This document shows, in pieces, positions 1 through 11,559 of a stretch of 64,000 nt of DNA. Source of the DNA: Symbiodinium natans (Eukaryota > Sar > Dinophyceae > Suessiales > Symbiodiniaceae); assembly GCA_905221605.1 (NCBI GenBank), contig CAJNDS010002660.1, forward strand, positions 229,001 through 293,000, given 5' to 3'. Every line of letters starts with the position of its first letter. The first letter of the stretch is position 1. Position numbers and translations under genes: made by a program. The notes under the pieces were generated by a model. That model was not told the DNA's origin and ran no database searches. It saw nothing but the letters and a program-made list of their open reading frames with translations.

Positions 1-719
1 GGTATTTATTGTCATTATTCTTTTGAAGGTTTTAGGGTTTAGGGGTTCGGGTTGGAGGGTTTAGTTTTAGGGTTGGGGAGGTTTCAGGGTTAGAGGGTTG
101 GAGGGTTCGAGGGTTCCAGGGGTTCAATGCCACTCGGCAGCAGCCCAGGTCCTGCACGCGGCCAAGCAGAGTGTGGCAGGCGCGGCACCGCAACATGTTG
201 GGCATGCCCGAACCCCACATTTAGGGGCCCAGTGGGGGTGTCATGAATCTAAACCCTACACCCTAAATCCTAAATCTTAAACCCTAAACCAAGGAGAAAA
301 AAAAACAAACAACACCCGCAGGTCTCTCCGAGTTCCACCCAGCGACCTCCCTTCGAAATTTAGAGACCTGCTGGGACCCGATTGCGATATGGATTAGTTA
401 AATTTAGTTGAATTAAATTTAAGGACTAGAAAATCCCCCTGGTCGGCCCCCCCCCCCCCAAGTGAAAATTTTGGGAACCCACCATAATCGTGACGGAAGC
501 CCTACACGCCTGAGAGGAGGAAGTCGTTGGAAACAGGCATTGGTGTTGAGTCTAGGCCTAAGCCCTAAAAGGAATACATTAGGCCTAAGACGGCGTGGCG
601 TGGGATAAACGCGTTAGATGGCCCTCCACAATTGGGCCAAAACCCTAAACCCTAAACCTTAAACCCTAAACCCTAAGCCCTAAACCCTAAACCCTAAACC
701 CTACACCCTAAACCCCAAA

Positions 720-815
720 CCCCGAGCGCCCAGGCGAGGAGCTCTCCTACTTTGACGACGCGCTGTTCCATCGCCTCGATCGCAGGGGTCACCCCCTCTT
801 CCAGGAGCCCATGAG
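720..815 (+). CDS. Exon of unidentified protein, with duplicated 3' end
   Basis: After a CCCTAAA tract and a possible acceptor (cgcccag, about 733), one GC3-rich frame reads EELSYFDDALFHRLDRR and continues to LFQEPM. The last 20 bases (796-815) are repeated exactly at 892-911 after 96 bases of TTTAGGG-type repeat, so the exon may resume in the second copy. The product was not recognised. The minus strand is also open, but its codon use is less plausible. Confidence 0.5.
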
Positions 816-911
816 CTAGGAGTTTAGGGTTTAGGGTTTAGGGTTTAGGGTTTAGGATTGGGGTTTAGGGTTTAGGGTTTAGGGTTGCTCACTCTTCCAG
901 GAGCCCATGAG
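796..911. repeat. 20-bp exact direct repeat flanking a pure TTTAGGG-type insert
   Basis: CTCTTCCAGGAGCCCATGAG occurs at 796-815 and again at 892-911. Between the copies lies only degenerate TTTAGGG repeat. Either copy offers an AG|GA junction, so the insert could be removed as a GA-AG intron of about 96 bases. Confidence 0.85.
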
Positions 912-2554
912 TTCGTGCCTTTTAGGGGTTTGGGGTTTAGGGTTTGGGGTTTAGAGTTTGGGGTTTAGGGCCTAGGGTTTAGGGTTAAGGTTTGGGGGTT
1001 TAGGGTTTAGGGTCTGAGGTTTTGAGGTTTTGGGTTTGGGGGTTTAGGTTTGAGCGTTGCAGTCGTTTCACTATCTTAGGGCTTTTGGGTTTAGTGTCGT
1101 GGGCTTTCCCGAATAAGTTGGAATTTGAGGTTGCTTAGAAACCCAAACAACCCAAAAAAGAGACCCAAGAGAATCCTTCGATCCTTTCCTTGGAAATCCT
1201 TTTTTGGGGACAGTTGCTGGATGTCGGGTTTCTTGGCTGTCCACATAGGGTTTAGGGCTTAGGGGGTGTAGAAGGCATCGGCGATCTCAAGAATCTACGC
1301 CAGTAGGCTCAGGGGCGACAGTTTAGATGCTTCAGGGTGGGTATGGGGGTGAGGACGACGGGACTTGTGTGCGACTTGCCATCTTCTCGCAACTTCTCCA
1401 TCTCAAGTTAACCTGAGGATGTGTGATAAAGGACAGGTCCCCAATTTTCACGTTGAGATAGGGAGCCCCAAAAGGGATCATGATTTTAGAGACGAAATCC
1501 CAAACCCCCAAGAGCAGAACGCGGTGCCTCCTCTTTTTGGGACATACCCATGTATGACTAGTTTTCAGAGGGTCTTCAGGGCCATCCTAGGGTTTTACCT
1601 TGCGGAGTAAACATCATTATCAAGAGGGATACGGAAGGGAGTCCTAGCACTAGTCGTCCTAAGACCATGCTCCAACTTTATGGAGTTTTACTTGGGATGT
1701 TCCCCCTTCTGCGAAGCGTCCTTCATAGGGATTCTAGTACTCCCTACGATCATCCTACTAAGGACTGCTGGTATAGGGGGGGGACATCCCAAGAGTTTAC
1801 TGTAAAGCTCTCGCCCGGAGAACCGCCTCGCCCGTGTCGAGCTACGCGTGAAGCGTGGCTGGTGGCATTCGGAGTTCAACCGCTTCAGGCTCGCCTGGGG
1901 TTTTAGGGTTGAACCCCTAAACCCCTAAACCCCTAAAAACCTAAACCCCTGAACCCCTAAACCCCTAAACCCCTTAATCCCTTAACCCCTTAACCCCTTA
2001 ACCCCTTAACCCCTTAACCCCTTAACCCCTTAACCCCTTACGAAACCCCTTACCCCCTTAACCCCTTGTGTGTCTCGTCAATTCCGTGTTCAGGTGGCCA
2101 GGGAGTTGAGTGGACTGTGCCGTTTCGCATCTTTTGCCCAACCAGCCGCAATCAATGGAAATGATGTATATAGGAAGATGGCACGCGTCTTTGCAGTTTT
2201 TTGGTCACTGGTCAAAAGCTCCTCCTCCCGGCTTGGTTCAATTGCCAGTTCGTTTCGGTTCTTCCCAACACACAACAAGAGGCGAACAAGCTTTTGGACA
2301 GCATGCAGGGGAGGTCGAAGAACAAAAAGGGAGAGGGGGTTTTGGGAGAATCGGCATGTTTGGGCATGTGTCTGGGAGGGCATCTCTTCCAGTGGCAGCC
2401 CCGATCAAGCTCGAAGCGACCCCGAAAACCCTAAACCCTAAACCCTAAACCCTAAACCCTAAACCCTAAACCCCAAACCCTAAACCTTAACCCGAAACCC
2501 TAAACCCCCTAAACCCTAAACCCTGAACCCTAAACCTTAACCCCGAAGCCCCAG
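912..2554. other. Intronic or intergenic stretch, no supported gene
   Basis: This holds TTTAGGG tracts (921-1030), an unexplained mixed-composition block (1080-1680), a foldback element (1694-1790, listed separately), CCCTTAA octamers (1910-2060) and CCCTAAA (2430-2540). Open frames at 1365-1610, 1667-1906 and 2070-2441 show no coding-like composition or recognisable domain. Confidence 0.5.
1694..1790. mobile_element. MITE-like foldback, family 1 (GGGATGTTCCCC ends)
   Basis: The element starts GGGATGTTCCCCCTT and ends in the inverse, GGGGGGGGACATCCC, with an inner inverted pair around cgTCCTT / AAGGAct. Three relatives lie at 35694-35767, 53707-53803 and 63130-63209. No open frame is present, so it would be non-autonomous. 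Confidence 0.7.
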
Positions 2555-2653
2555 GTACGACGTCTGGCTTGTCTTGGGCGAGAAGGAAGAGCGGGCTCCC
2601 AAGTTCCAAATGGTCAGCTACGCGCAGGTGCAGGAGGACCCAGCGGACCAGCG
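2555..2653 (+). CDS. Exon of unidentified protein
   Basis: A cag acceptor at 2552-2554 follows CCCTAAA, and a GT donor at 2654 opens TTTAGGG. The GC3-rich frame (first base completing a codon) reads YDVWLVLGEKEERAPKFQ and on to QVQEDPADQR. This is the textbook exon geometry of the window. Function not recognised. Confidence 0.65.
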
Positions 2654-2980
2654 GTGTTTAGGGTTTAGGGTTTAGGGTTTAGGGTTCAGGGTTTAGGGTT
2701 TAGGGTTTAGGGTTTAGGGTTCGGGTTTAGGGTTCAGGATTTCGGGGACCCGGATTTGGAGCCCCTCCCATGCATCAAAGATTCCTAGGTTGCAACTACA
2801 GTACCCCTCAACGACGACTGAATAAGCGAAGGCTTTGCTGGCTTCCGATCATAGAACAACCCTGGTCATGAACACTGAACCCTAACCCCTAAATTACCCA
2901 AAGCCCTCAATCCTAACCCCTCCATCTGAGGGTGGCGGGAGCTTGGGGCGTAGCTGGGGCGGCGGGCGGGCGTGTTCATA

Positions 2981-4914
2981 GGCCCGCCCAAACCAAGCAT
3001 CATGAGCATCAGCCGCAGGCCCTCTCACCATCAGGCCCGCCCAGACCAAGCATCATGAGCATCAGCCGCGGGCCCTCCCAGACCAAGCATCATGAGCATC
3101 GGCCGCGGGCCCTCTCACGTCAGGCCCGTCCAGACCAAGCATCATGAGCATCGGCCGCGGGCCCTCTCACATCAGGCCCGCCCAGACCAAGCATCATGAG
3201 CATCAGCCGCGAGCCCTCTCACGTCAGGCCCGTCCAGGCCAAGCATCATGAGCATCAGCCGCGGGCCCTCTCACATCAGGCCCGCTCAGACCAAGCATCA
3301 TGAGCATCGGCCGCGGGCTCTCACATCAGGCCCGCCCAGACCAAGCATCATGAGCATCAGCCGCGAGCCCTCTCACGTCAGGCCCGTCCAGGCCAAGCAT
3401 CATGAGCATCAGCCGCGGGCCCTCTCACATCAGGCCCGCTCAGACCAAGCATCATGAGCATCGGCCGCGGGCTCTCACATCAGGCCCGCCCAGACCAAGC
3501 ATCATGAGCATCAGCCGCGAGCCCTCTCACGTCAGGCCCGTCCAGGCCAAGCATCATGAGCATCAGCCGCGGGCCCTCTCACATCAGGCCCGCTCAGACC
3601 AAGCATCATGAGCATCGGCCGCGGGCTCTCACATCAGGCCCGCCCAGACCAAGCATCATGAGCATCAGCCGCGAGCCCTCTCACGTCAGGCCCGTCCAGG
3701 CCAAGCATCATGAGCATCAGCCGCGGGCCCTCTCACATCAGGCCCGCCCAGACCAAGCATCATGAGCATCGGCCGCGGGCCCTCTCACATCAGGCCCGCC
3801 CAGACCAAGCATCATGAGCATCAGCAGCCGGCCCTCTCACGTCAGGCCCGTCCAGACCAAGCATCATGAGCATCAGCCGCGGGCCCTCTCACATCAGGCC
3901 CGTCCAGACCAAGCATCATGAGCATCAGCCGCGGGCCCTCTCACATCAGGCCCGCCCAGACCAGGCGCATCATGAGCATCAGCCGCGGGCCCTCTCACGT
4001 CAGGCCCGTCCAGACCAAGCATCATGAGCATCAGCCGCGGGCCCTCTCACAGCCCTCTCACATCAGGCCCGCCCAGACCAAGCATCATGAGCATCAGCCG
4101 CGGGCCCTCTCACGTCAGGCCCGCCCAGACCAAGCATCATGAGCATCAGCCGCGGGCCATCTCACGTCAGGCCCACCCAGACCAAGCATCATGAGCATCA
4201 GCCGCGGGCCCTCTCACATCAGGCCCGTCCAGACCAAGCATCATGAGCATCAGCCGCGGGCCCTCTCACATCAGGCCCGCCCAGACCAAGCATCATGAGC
4301 ATCAGCCGCGGCATCATGAGCATCAGCCGCGGGCCCTCTCACGTCAGGCCCGCCCAGACCAAGCATCATGAGCATCAGCCGCGGGCCCTCTCACATCAGG
4401 CCCGCCCAGACCAAGCATCATGAGCATCAGCCGCAGGCCCTCTCACATCAGGCCCACCCAGACCAAGCATCATGAGCATCAGCCGCGGGCTCTTTCACAT
4501 CAGGCCCGCCCAGATCAAGCATCATGAGCATCGGCCGCGGGCCCTCTCACATCAGGCCCGCCCAGACGAAGCATCATGAGCATCAGCCGCGGGCCCTCTC
4601 ACCTCAGGTCCGCCCAGACCAAGCATCATGAGCATCAGCCGCGGGCTCTTTCATATGAGGCCCGCCCAGATCAAGCATCATGAGCATCGGCCGCGGGCCC
4701 TCGCACATCAGGCCCGCCCAGACCAAGCATCATGAGCATCAGCCGCGGGCCCTCTCACATCAGGTCCGCCCAGACCAAGCATCATGAGCATCAGCCGCGG
4801 GCTCTTTCACATCAGGCCCGCCCAGACCAAGCATCATGAGCATCAGCCGCGGGCCCTCTCACATCAGGCCCGCCCAGATCAAGCATCATGAGGGCCCTCT
4901 CACATCAGGCCCGG
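2981..4914. repeat. 52-bp satellite, about 37 copies
   Basis: The unit contains CATCATGAGCATCAGCCGCG followed by GGGCCCTCTCACATCAGGCCC and GCCCAGACCAAG. Between about 3240 and 3770 three units form a 154-bp higher-order repeat seen three times almost perfectly; later copies are more diverged or truncated. Because 52 is not a multiple of 3, the 69-74-residue open frames within it are artefacts. Confidence 0.95.
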
Positions 4915-5001
4915 GCATCTCCTGCACGTACTGAAGCGCTAAACCCTAAACCCTAAACCCTAAACCCCAGACCCCAAGCTTCCCAAGCTCTTGTGACACA
5001 G

Positions 5002-5067
5002 GAGCTACAGCTAGGCAACGGGGATGCCAACGAACTGGTGGACTCGCGCTTGGTGGAAGAGCTACAG
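5002..5067 (+). CDS. Exon of unidentified protein
   Basis: The acceptor tgacacag precedes an open frame reading ELQLGNGDANELVDSRLVEE. The best 3' end is AG|GCC at 5067: the same ACAGGCC occurs at the next exon's 5' edge (6071-6078), and reading phase is kept (0 to 0). A stop follows in frame if the exon is extended to 5091. Confidence 0.6.
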
Positions 5068-5654
5068 GCCGATTGCGACATGTAGGGCTTAGGGTTGAGG
5101 GCTTAGAGTTGAGTTTAGTGCACTTGGGGAACCGGGGGTATTGTGGCGTACTGGAAAGGTTTGGGGGTTTAGGGGATCCTTCTTTGCCCGATTCGATGTT
5201 GAGACTTAGAGACTGACAGACTTAGAGAGTTTTGAAGCTGGGCCACCCCGAAGGTTCTATAGGGTTCTTCTTAAGGAGCTTGAGTTGCCATCGTCAGGGT
5301 ACCGATTTAGGGGGCTATGTTGCCAAGCGGTTAGGGTTTAGGGTAGGTATACCTGACGAAACTTCTTCCAGAGGGGAGGGGGGGGGGGGGGTTCGGTTCC
5401 TTGCAGCCCTCCTGAAGCCAAAATCCCGCTTCAACCCTTAAACCCTAAACAAGGGATCACGGGCTAGCCTTGGCCGCCCGTGAACCCGGGAGCCGGAGTA
5501 TCCCTGAAGCATGGAAGACTCCTCGAATCACACCAGGCTCCCTATCATGATTGCGGCGATGCGTATGATGGTCATGCTGATTTTGTTATGACTGCTGTGA
5601 CTGTTTAACTTGTTACCAGTTTCGTGGGTATGGTAAAAATGCAACTACTACTGC

Positions 5655-5775
5655 TATCAGGGTTATGATATGATATGATATGATGTGATATGATATGGTA
5701 TGGTATGATATGATATGATGATGACATGATGATATGATGATGATATGATGATGATATGTTGATGATCAACATTTT
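5655..5775. repeat. GATAT/GATGAT simple repeat
   Basis: Pentamers GATAT and related GATGATAT units fill this stretch. The open frame on the minus strand is repeat-derived. Confidence 0.9.
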
Positions 5776-6076
5776 GATGACCATGGTTATTCTTGCCAGT
5801 GTTCTCACCACTATTGTGACTATCGGTGTTTGTATAACTCATGTCGGCGGCTGTTTTTGATTCTCATTCCCTGCGAAGCTGCGCCTGTTGTCGCCTTTGC
5901 TTGGCGGGCCCAAAGTGAGACCCCAACTGGTGAGGGGCCCAAGCCCTTATGCCTAAACCCCAAAATCTAAACCCTAAGCCCTAAGCCCTAAGCCCTAAAC
6001 CTTAAACCCTAAACCCTAAACCCTAAATCCTGAACCCTAAACCCTAGACCCTAAACCCTAAACCCTAAGCTCACAG

Positions 6077-6157
6077 GCCTGGGTTGCGAAGCGCCTGGAA
6101 GCAGTGCCGAGCACCGAGGACGGCTTCGTGGTCACTTTGCCACTCGGGATGGATGGG
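6077..6157 (+). CDS. Exon of unidentified protein
   Basis: The acceptor ctcacag sits directly after CCCTAAG, and the donor GTTTAGGG begins at 6158. The GC3-rich frame reads AWVAKRLEAVPSTEDGF then VVTLPLGMDG, in phase with the exon ending at 5067. Function not recognised. Confidence 0.65.
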
Positions 6158-6668
6158 GTTTAGGGTTCAGGGTTTAGGGTTATAGGGTTTAGGGTTTAGG
6201 GTTTAAGGTTTAGGGTTTAGGGTTTAGGGTTTAGGGTGCAGGGTTTAGGGTTTAGGGTTTAGGGTTTAGGGTTCGGGGTCCAGGCTGTTGTGTGTGTGTG
6301 ATTGCAGATAGACAGAACGCACAAATATAGGCAAGAAGCAAGTGCTTGCATAGCTACATAGCAGGTATCTGCATGTTTGTCGACAGACAACATCTCTATG
6401 TGTGTGTATGCCCAAAGCGGGAAGACTTGCTTGCCCCCCGAAACCCTTCATAAGCCACTTCAACTGAACCCCCACACACCCCCAAACCCTATAAACCCTC
6501 AACCCTAAACCCTAACCTCAACCCTGACCCCCCCCCCCCCCCCCAAGCAAAAAAACACTCTCTTTCTCCCAGCCCTGAAGCCTCCAACCCGTTCACCCTG
6601 CAGCCCTAAACCCTAAACCCTAAACCCTTAACCCTTAACCCTTAACCCTAAACCCTAAAACCCCTGAG

Positions 6669-6767
6669 GCCAAACGCGCGCACCTTCCCCGCCGCCAAGC
6701 TGCTGGAGTGGCTGGAGGCTGCTGCGGCCACGACCGAGCCCGTGGAGCTGTCTAGCCTCCTGGCACG
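6669..6767 (+). CDS. Exon of unidentified protein, Ala/Leu/Glu-rich
   Basis: It lies between CCCTAAAACCCCTGAG and GTGTTTAAGGG. The frame reads FPAAKLLEWLEAAA and ends PVELSSLLAR, probably helical. Phase does not match the end proposed for the 6077-6157 exon, so a small exon may be missed between them or one boundary is wrong. Confidence 0.6.
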
Positions 6768-7832
6768 GTGTTTAAGGGTTTAGTGTTTAGTGTGTTTATA
6801 GGGTTTAGGTTTAGGGGTTTGGGGTTTAGGGTTTAGGGTCCAGGGGTTTAGGGTTTATAGTTTCTAGGGGTTCGGAGTGTAGGGTTTCTGAGTTTAGGGA
6901 TTTAGGGTTTGGGGTTCGGAGTTTAGGGTTTGTTTTTGCACTGACCCCGCTAGCCCGCCGAGAGAGCCTCGCTTGAGTGCTGGACTGCCCACCTTCCTGA
7001 GAAGCCCGCATCGGCTGACTATATCCTTGTGTGCCCAACCCCAGAAAATCCCGCAAAGAGTCCTTGGAGTGACGAGCCCAAGAAAATCCTGCAGAAGTTG
7101 GGATGGGTGGCGATGATCGACTTAGACACCCACCCAACACCATAAGGAATCTTGGGGGCCTTTTGAGCAATGAGGCCTTAGCGTCCTTAGCCCTCGCGCT
7201 CTCCGAGACCTTACCACGCCACTGCAAGTCCACTTCATGAGGCCTTCCTGGCCTCCTCCATCCTTCAGATGCCTGTCTGGGCAGCGTGGCAAGAAACATG
7301 CACCCCAAGACCAAACCCTGAGCCCTAAGCCCTAAACCCTAACGCCTACACCCCAAACTTTGAGCCCCAAGCGCGAAACTCGAAGAAGGGAGTGGCAGGG
7401 GTTAGGTCGACCTGGTTTCAGGTTGAGGGTTTAGGGTATAGGGTTTAGGGTATAGGGTTTAGGATTCGGGGTTTAGAATTTGGGTATAGGTTTCAGGTTT
7501 AGGGTTTAGGGTATAGGGTTTAGGATTCAGGGTTTAGGGTGTCGGGCTTCCGACATTGCTCATGTCATAGGAGTTGTTAGTTCGGACAGGTGTTATGTCT
7601 TCGGGTTTCCAGGAATATTCTGCCTAACCCCGAAACCGACGCCAAACCCCAAAACCCCAAACCCCCTAAACCCCTAAACCCTAAAACCCTAAAGCCTTAA
7701 AGCCCTAAAAACCCGTAAAACCACTAAATCCCCTAAAACCCCTAAAAACCCCTAAAAACCCCTAAAACCCCGAAAACCCTTAAACCCTAAAGCCCCTAAC
7801 AACTTTAAAACCCTGTCTCTCGCCGAGCCCAG

Positions 7833-7895
7833 GCGGCGTCCGCGAGAGTGCGAGGTTCGGCGTCGAGCCCGAGATGCCACCCAGCTGTCCCAATC
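7833..7895 (+). CDS. Exon of unidentified protein
   Basis: The acceptor cgagcccag is followed by a high-GC3 frame reading GVRESARFGVEPEMPP. The likely donor is GC (GCTTAGGG) at 7896. The upstream intron ends in CCCTAAAA octamers rather than perfect heptamers. Confidence 0.5.
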
Positions 7896-7897
7896 GC

Positions 7898-9262
7898 TTA
7901 GGGCTTTGTGTGATTTTTTTGTTTTTTTTTTTCATTGTTTTTTTTTCTAGGGGTTTTAGGGTTTTAGGGTTTTGGTGATTTAAAGGGTTTTGGGGGTTTT
8001 AGGGTTTTAGGGTCTTAGGGTTTAGGGTTTGTGTGAGTGGGGAGGGGGGGCGGGGGCGGGTTGGGGTTTAGGGTTTGGCATATTTTGATTTGTGCCATAA
8101 AAAAGTAAATAAACAACTGAATGAATAAACAAATGAATAAACAAATAAATAAACAGATAAATACATAAACAAATAGGAAATATAGATATAGATATACATA
8201 TAAACATAAATGTAAATATAAATATAAGTATAAATACAAACATGTGTATAAATTTAAATAAATGAATATAAATACATAAAGCATATGTATATATAACTGT
8301 TATTTTTTCGGGTGGGGGGGGGGTAGGGTTTTGCTTTTGTTGTTTTTTTTTTTTTTTTTTTGGGGGGGGGGGGGGGGGGGCGTTGTGTTTTTTGGGGTTG
8401 CGGGGGTAGGTCTTCAGCAGGGCCAGCACGAAAAAACCCAAGAGCCCACAGATGCTAAGCCACAAGAGCCCCATAACCCTAAACCCCAAGAGCTCTAAAC
8501 CCTAAACCCTAAACCCCCCCAAGAACCTTCTAAGGTTGGAACCATGGGCCCTGAGAGTCGTCCCTTACCCTTGCTTGAAGGGAATTAAAGGGATCCGAAG
8601 TATGGGCACTTATTCTGTGTAGTTTGTAGAAGGGCTATATAACAGGGGACCCAAATTAAGGGCCCATACTTCCGATCACCGGACCCTAGACTCCCAGTCA
8701 AACCCTAGCACCCAACTACAGTATCTAAGCTAAGAACAACCCGTAGAAAACCCACATGCAATGGGGCACGAAGTGGGGCCGGGCTTCAGTGGCGAACCTT
8801 CGGGTTCAAGGGTTCAAGGGTTTAGGGTTAGGGTTTAAGGCTTAGGGTTTTTGTAGGGTTTAGGGCTTAGGGTTTGGGGTTTAGGGCTTAGTGTTTAGGG
8901 TTGGGGCTCCGGGTTTGGGGAGAAGTCTGGCTTCCAAGCTCTAGAGCCCTAGGCCCCTGCGAGAGAGAAAGCGAAACTTTGACCAAAACATGATTCAGTT
9001 TACTAAGGGAATCGTGACCCTACATAACCCTTTTCGGGACTATGCAAAATACCCAATTTACAAATTCCCTACGAAGAATCCGACCCTAAACCTTAACCCT
9101 AAACCCTAAACTACCCTAAACTACCCTAAACCTAAACTACCCTAAACCACCCTAACCCCCCTAAACCCTAAACCCTACACCCTAAACCCTGAACCCTGAA
9201 CCCTGAACCTTAAACCCTAAACGCTAAACCCTAAACCCTAAACCCTAAGAAGCCAATTGAAG
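7898..9262. other. Long intron or intergenic stretch, no gene seen
   Basis: Contains T-rich tracts and degenerate TTTTAGGG (7905-8080), an A/T-rich low-complexity block built on AAATAAACA and TATAAATA (8095-8290), homopolymers (T17 and G18 near 8341-8380), a small foldback (8590-8680) and mixed CCCTAAA (9085-9250). The open frames at 8015-8489 are low-complexity translations. Confidence 0.6.
8590..8680. mobile_element. Small foldback element (single copy seen)
   Basis: The left arm GGATCCGAAGTATGGGC (8591-8607) is matched in inverse orientation by GCCCATACTTCCGATCACC (8662-8680). No coding frame. MITE-like by shape only; no second copy was found in the window. Confidence 0.45.
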
Positions 9263-9346
9263 GCTGTTCACCATGCGCCTGCCGGAGGGCTGGGAGCAAC
9301 GCGTGATTTGGGCAGAGGACACGAATCCCGGAAGGGGCGCTTGGGG
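9263..9346 (+). CDS. Exon of unidentified protein
   Basis: The acceptor is ttgaag; an in-frame TGA just upstream limits the exon to this start. The frame reads LFTMRLPEGWEQRVIWAED and runs to the donor GTTTAGGG at 9347. LPEGWEQR resembles the start of a WW domain, but the rest does not fit, so no name is given. Confidence 0.55.
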
Positions 9347-10385
9347 GTTTAGGGTTTAGGGTTTAAGGTTTAGGGTTTAGTGTTTAGGTTTAGGTTTAGG
9401 GTTTAGGGTTTAGGGTTAAGGGTTTCACACGTTAAACCCATCTCGAGTTTAATCTGGACTCTGCCCCACCCCCGTGTGACATCAGGGTGCCGTTCCTTTT
9501 CTGGACGTGGACTGTCATTGCAGGGCTCTAGGGTTTGGGGCTTTGCGTCCAGGGTTGGGGTTCAGAAACCCTCAACCCTAAACCCTAAACCCTAAACCCT
9601 AAACCCTAAACCCTAAACCCTAAACCCTGCTTTTTAGTAAGGCCATACGGGGCTCGCATGGGCTATTCGGAACCTCCTGGTGCTTCATGAACTTTACAAT
9701 GTTCCGAAGCCCTAAGCTCACGCCTTGGCCCGAAACGCAAATCCTGTTGGACCCTACCCTAAACCCTAAACCCTAAACCCTAAACCCTAAACCCTAAACC
9801 CTAAACCCTAAACCCTAAACCCTAAACCCTAAACCCTAAACCCTAAACCCTGAACCCTAAAGTGTGGTCCAGGGGCCTGTAGAAGCTCTTGTGGGTCGAG
9901 GCTTCAAGTTGAACGACTGCAGGCGTTGAGGATGTAGGGATGGAGGCTTCGCAGGCCCCTGGGCACGAAGCCCCTTGATTTCGTGCTTAGGGCCCCTGAA
10001 ACCCTAAACCCTGAAACCCTGAAACCCTGAAACCCTGAAACCCTGAAACCCTGAAACCCTGGAAACCCGAAACCCTATGCCCTTCATGTGCCCCTAAACC
10101 CTTAACCCTTAACCCTAAACCCTAAACCCTAAACCCTAAACCCTAAACCCTAAACCCTAAACCCTAAACCCTAAACCCTAACCTAAACCCTAAACCCTAA
10201 ACCCTAAACCCTAAACCCTAAACCCTAAACCCTAAACCCTAAACCCTAAACCCTAAACCCTAAACCCTAAACCCTAAACCCTAAACCCTAAGCACACAGC
10301 AGCGCAGGATCCCGGCTTCCTGCGCCCCGGGAGCGGCTGTTGCAGGGGTTTTGGGGTTTGGGGATTGCCTTGTTTTTGGCGTATA
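9347..10385. other. Intron-like stretch dominated by CCCTAAA arrays
   Basis: TTTAGGG (9347-9424) gives way to mixed sequence, then to long CCCTAAA runs (9565-9630, 9755-9855, 10085-10290) and a CCCTGAAA octamer run (10005-10065). A short island at 10312-10347 after cagcgcag is open (reading DPGFLRPGSG) but too short to call. Confidence 0.6.
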
Positions 10386-10517
10386 TATTTCTAGATATGT
10401 ATACAGAGATATACATATACATATATATATATATGGTCACCCCCCCTCCCCCTCGACAGACCCCGGAATTGTATTTCCGATCTGTCCAGGAAGCGGGGGG
10501 GGGGGGGGGGGAAGAGC

Positions 10518-11290
10518 ACCACTCCAAAATTCCTCGAGTTTCCAAAAACCCAAAAACCCAAAAAACCCAACCCAAGTTTCGGATTTTTGGAAACTCGAGG
10601 AATTTGCTCAAATCCAAAAAAACCAAAATTCCTCGAGTTTCCAAAATCCAAAAATCCAAAAATCCCAACCCAAGTTTCGGATTTTTGGAAACTCGAGGAA
10701 TTTGCTCAAAATCCAAAAAAACCCAAAATTCCTCGAGTTTCCAAAATTCCAAAAACCCAAAAACCCCAACCCCAGTTTCGGATTTTTGGAAACTCGAGGA
10801 ATTTGCTCAAAATCCAAAAAACCCAAAATTCCCCGAGTTTCCAAAAATCCAAAAATCCCAACCCCAGTTTCGGATTTTTGGAAACTCGAGGAATTTGCTC
10901 AAAATCCAAAAAAATCCAAAATTCCTCGAGTTTCCAAAAATCCGAAACTGGGGTTGGGGTTTTTGGATTTTTGGATTTTTGGAAACTCGAGGAATTTTGG
11001 GTTTTTGGATTTTGAGCAAATTCCTCGAGTTTCCAAAAATCCGAAACTTGGGTTGGGATTTTTGGATTTTTGGATTTTGGAAACTCGAGGAATTTTGGGT
11101 TTTTTTTGGATTTGAGCAAATTCCTCGAGTTTCCAAAAATCCGAAACTGGGGTTGGGATTTTTGGATTTTTGGAAGTTTGGAAACTCGAGGAATTTTGGG
11201 TTTTTTTGGATTTTGAGCAAATTCCTCGAGTTTCCAAAAATCCGAAACTTGGGTTGGGATTTTTTGATTTTTGGATTTTTGGAAACTCAG
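10518..11290. repeat. CTCGAG palindromic tandem repeat with central inversion
   Basis: Units of about 90-110 bp are each an inverted pair: TTCCTCGAGTTTCCAAAAAT opposes ATTTTTGGAAACTCGAGGAA, separated by a short spacer (cccaacccaagtttcgg). Four units read in one direction up to about 10930, then reverse-complemented units follow, making one palindrome of roughly 750 bp. Frames are open on both strands (up to 323 codons) because of the repeat; they are not genes. Confidence 0.9.
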
Positions 11291-11339
11291 GTTTTGGTGA
11301 GATTCTTTTAGGGGTTCTACACTCATGAGAAATATGAAA

Positions 11340-11515
11340 TTGGAAACTCGAGCGGGAGCCTCAAAATAAAAAAATCGAGCAAATTCCTCGAGTTTCCAAA
11401 ATCCCAAACCTTGGGGTGGATTTTTTGGATTTTTGGAATTTTGGAAACTCGAGGAATTTGCTCGATTTTTGGATTTTGAGGCTCCCGCTCGAGTTTCCAA
11501 AAATCCAAACCTTTG
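11340..11515. repeat. Second CTCGAG palindrome with extended arms
   Basis: gaaactcgagcgggagcctc (11342-11361) reads back inverted at about 11480-11498, enclosing another copy of the CTCGAGTTTCC/GGAAACTCGAG pair. The arms total over 70 bases each side with few mismatches. Confidence 0.8.
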
Positions 11516-11559
11516 GGGTGGATGTTTGGATGTTTGGATTTTTAGAAACTGGATTTTTG

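Noticed and set aside
1-300. A chromosome end (terminal telomere)
   Set aside because: Heptamers at the window start are degenerate and mixed in orientation, and equally dense arrays occur throughout; nothing distinguishes a terminus.
2981-4142. CRISPR-like array
   Set aside because: Units are contiguous 52-bp tandem copies with no unique spacers, in a eukaryotic-looking locus.
2932-4142. Repeat protein genes reading MSISRGPSH
   Set aside because: The unit length is not a multiple of three and frames are short and repeat-derived.
8015-8489. Leu/Tyr/Phe-rich membrane-like proteins on the minus strand
   Set aside because: Translations of A/T-rich low-complexity DNA and homopolymers.
10340-11311. 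Open frame of 323 codons and overlapping frames on both strands
   Set aside because: All arise from the CTCGAG palindromic repeat; all frames are open and repeat the same peptide pieces.
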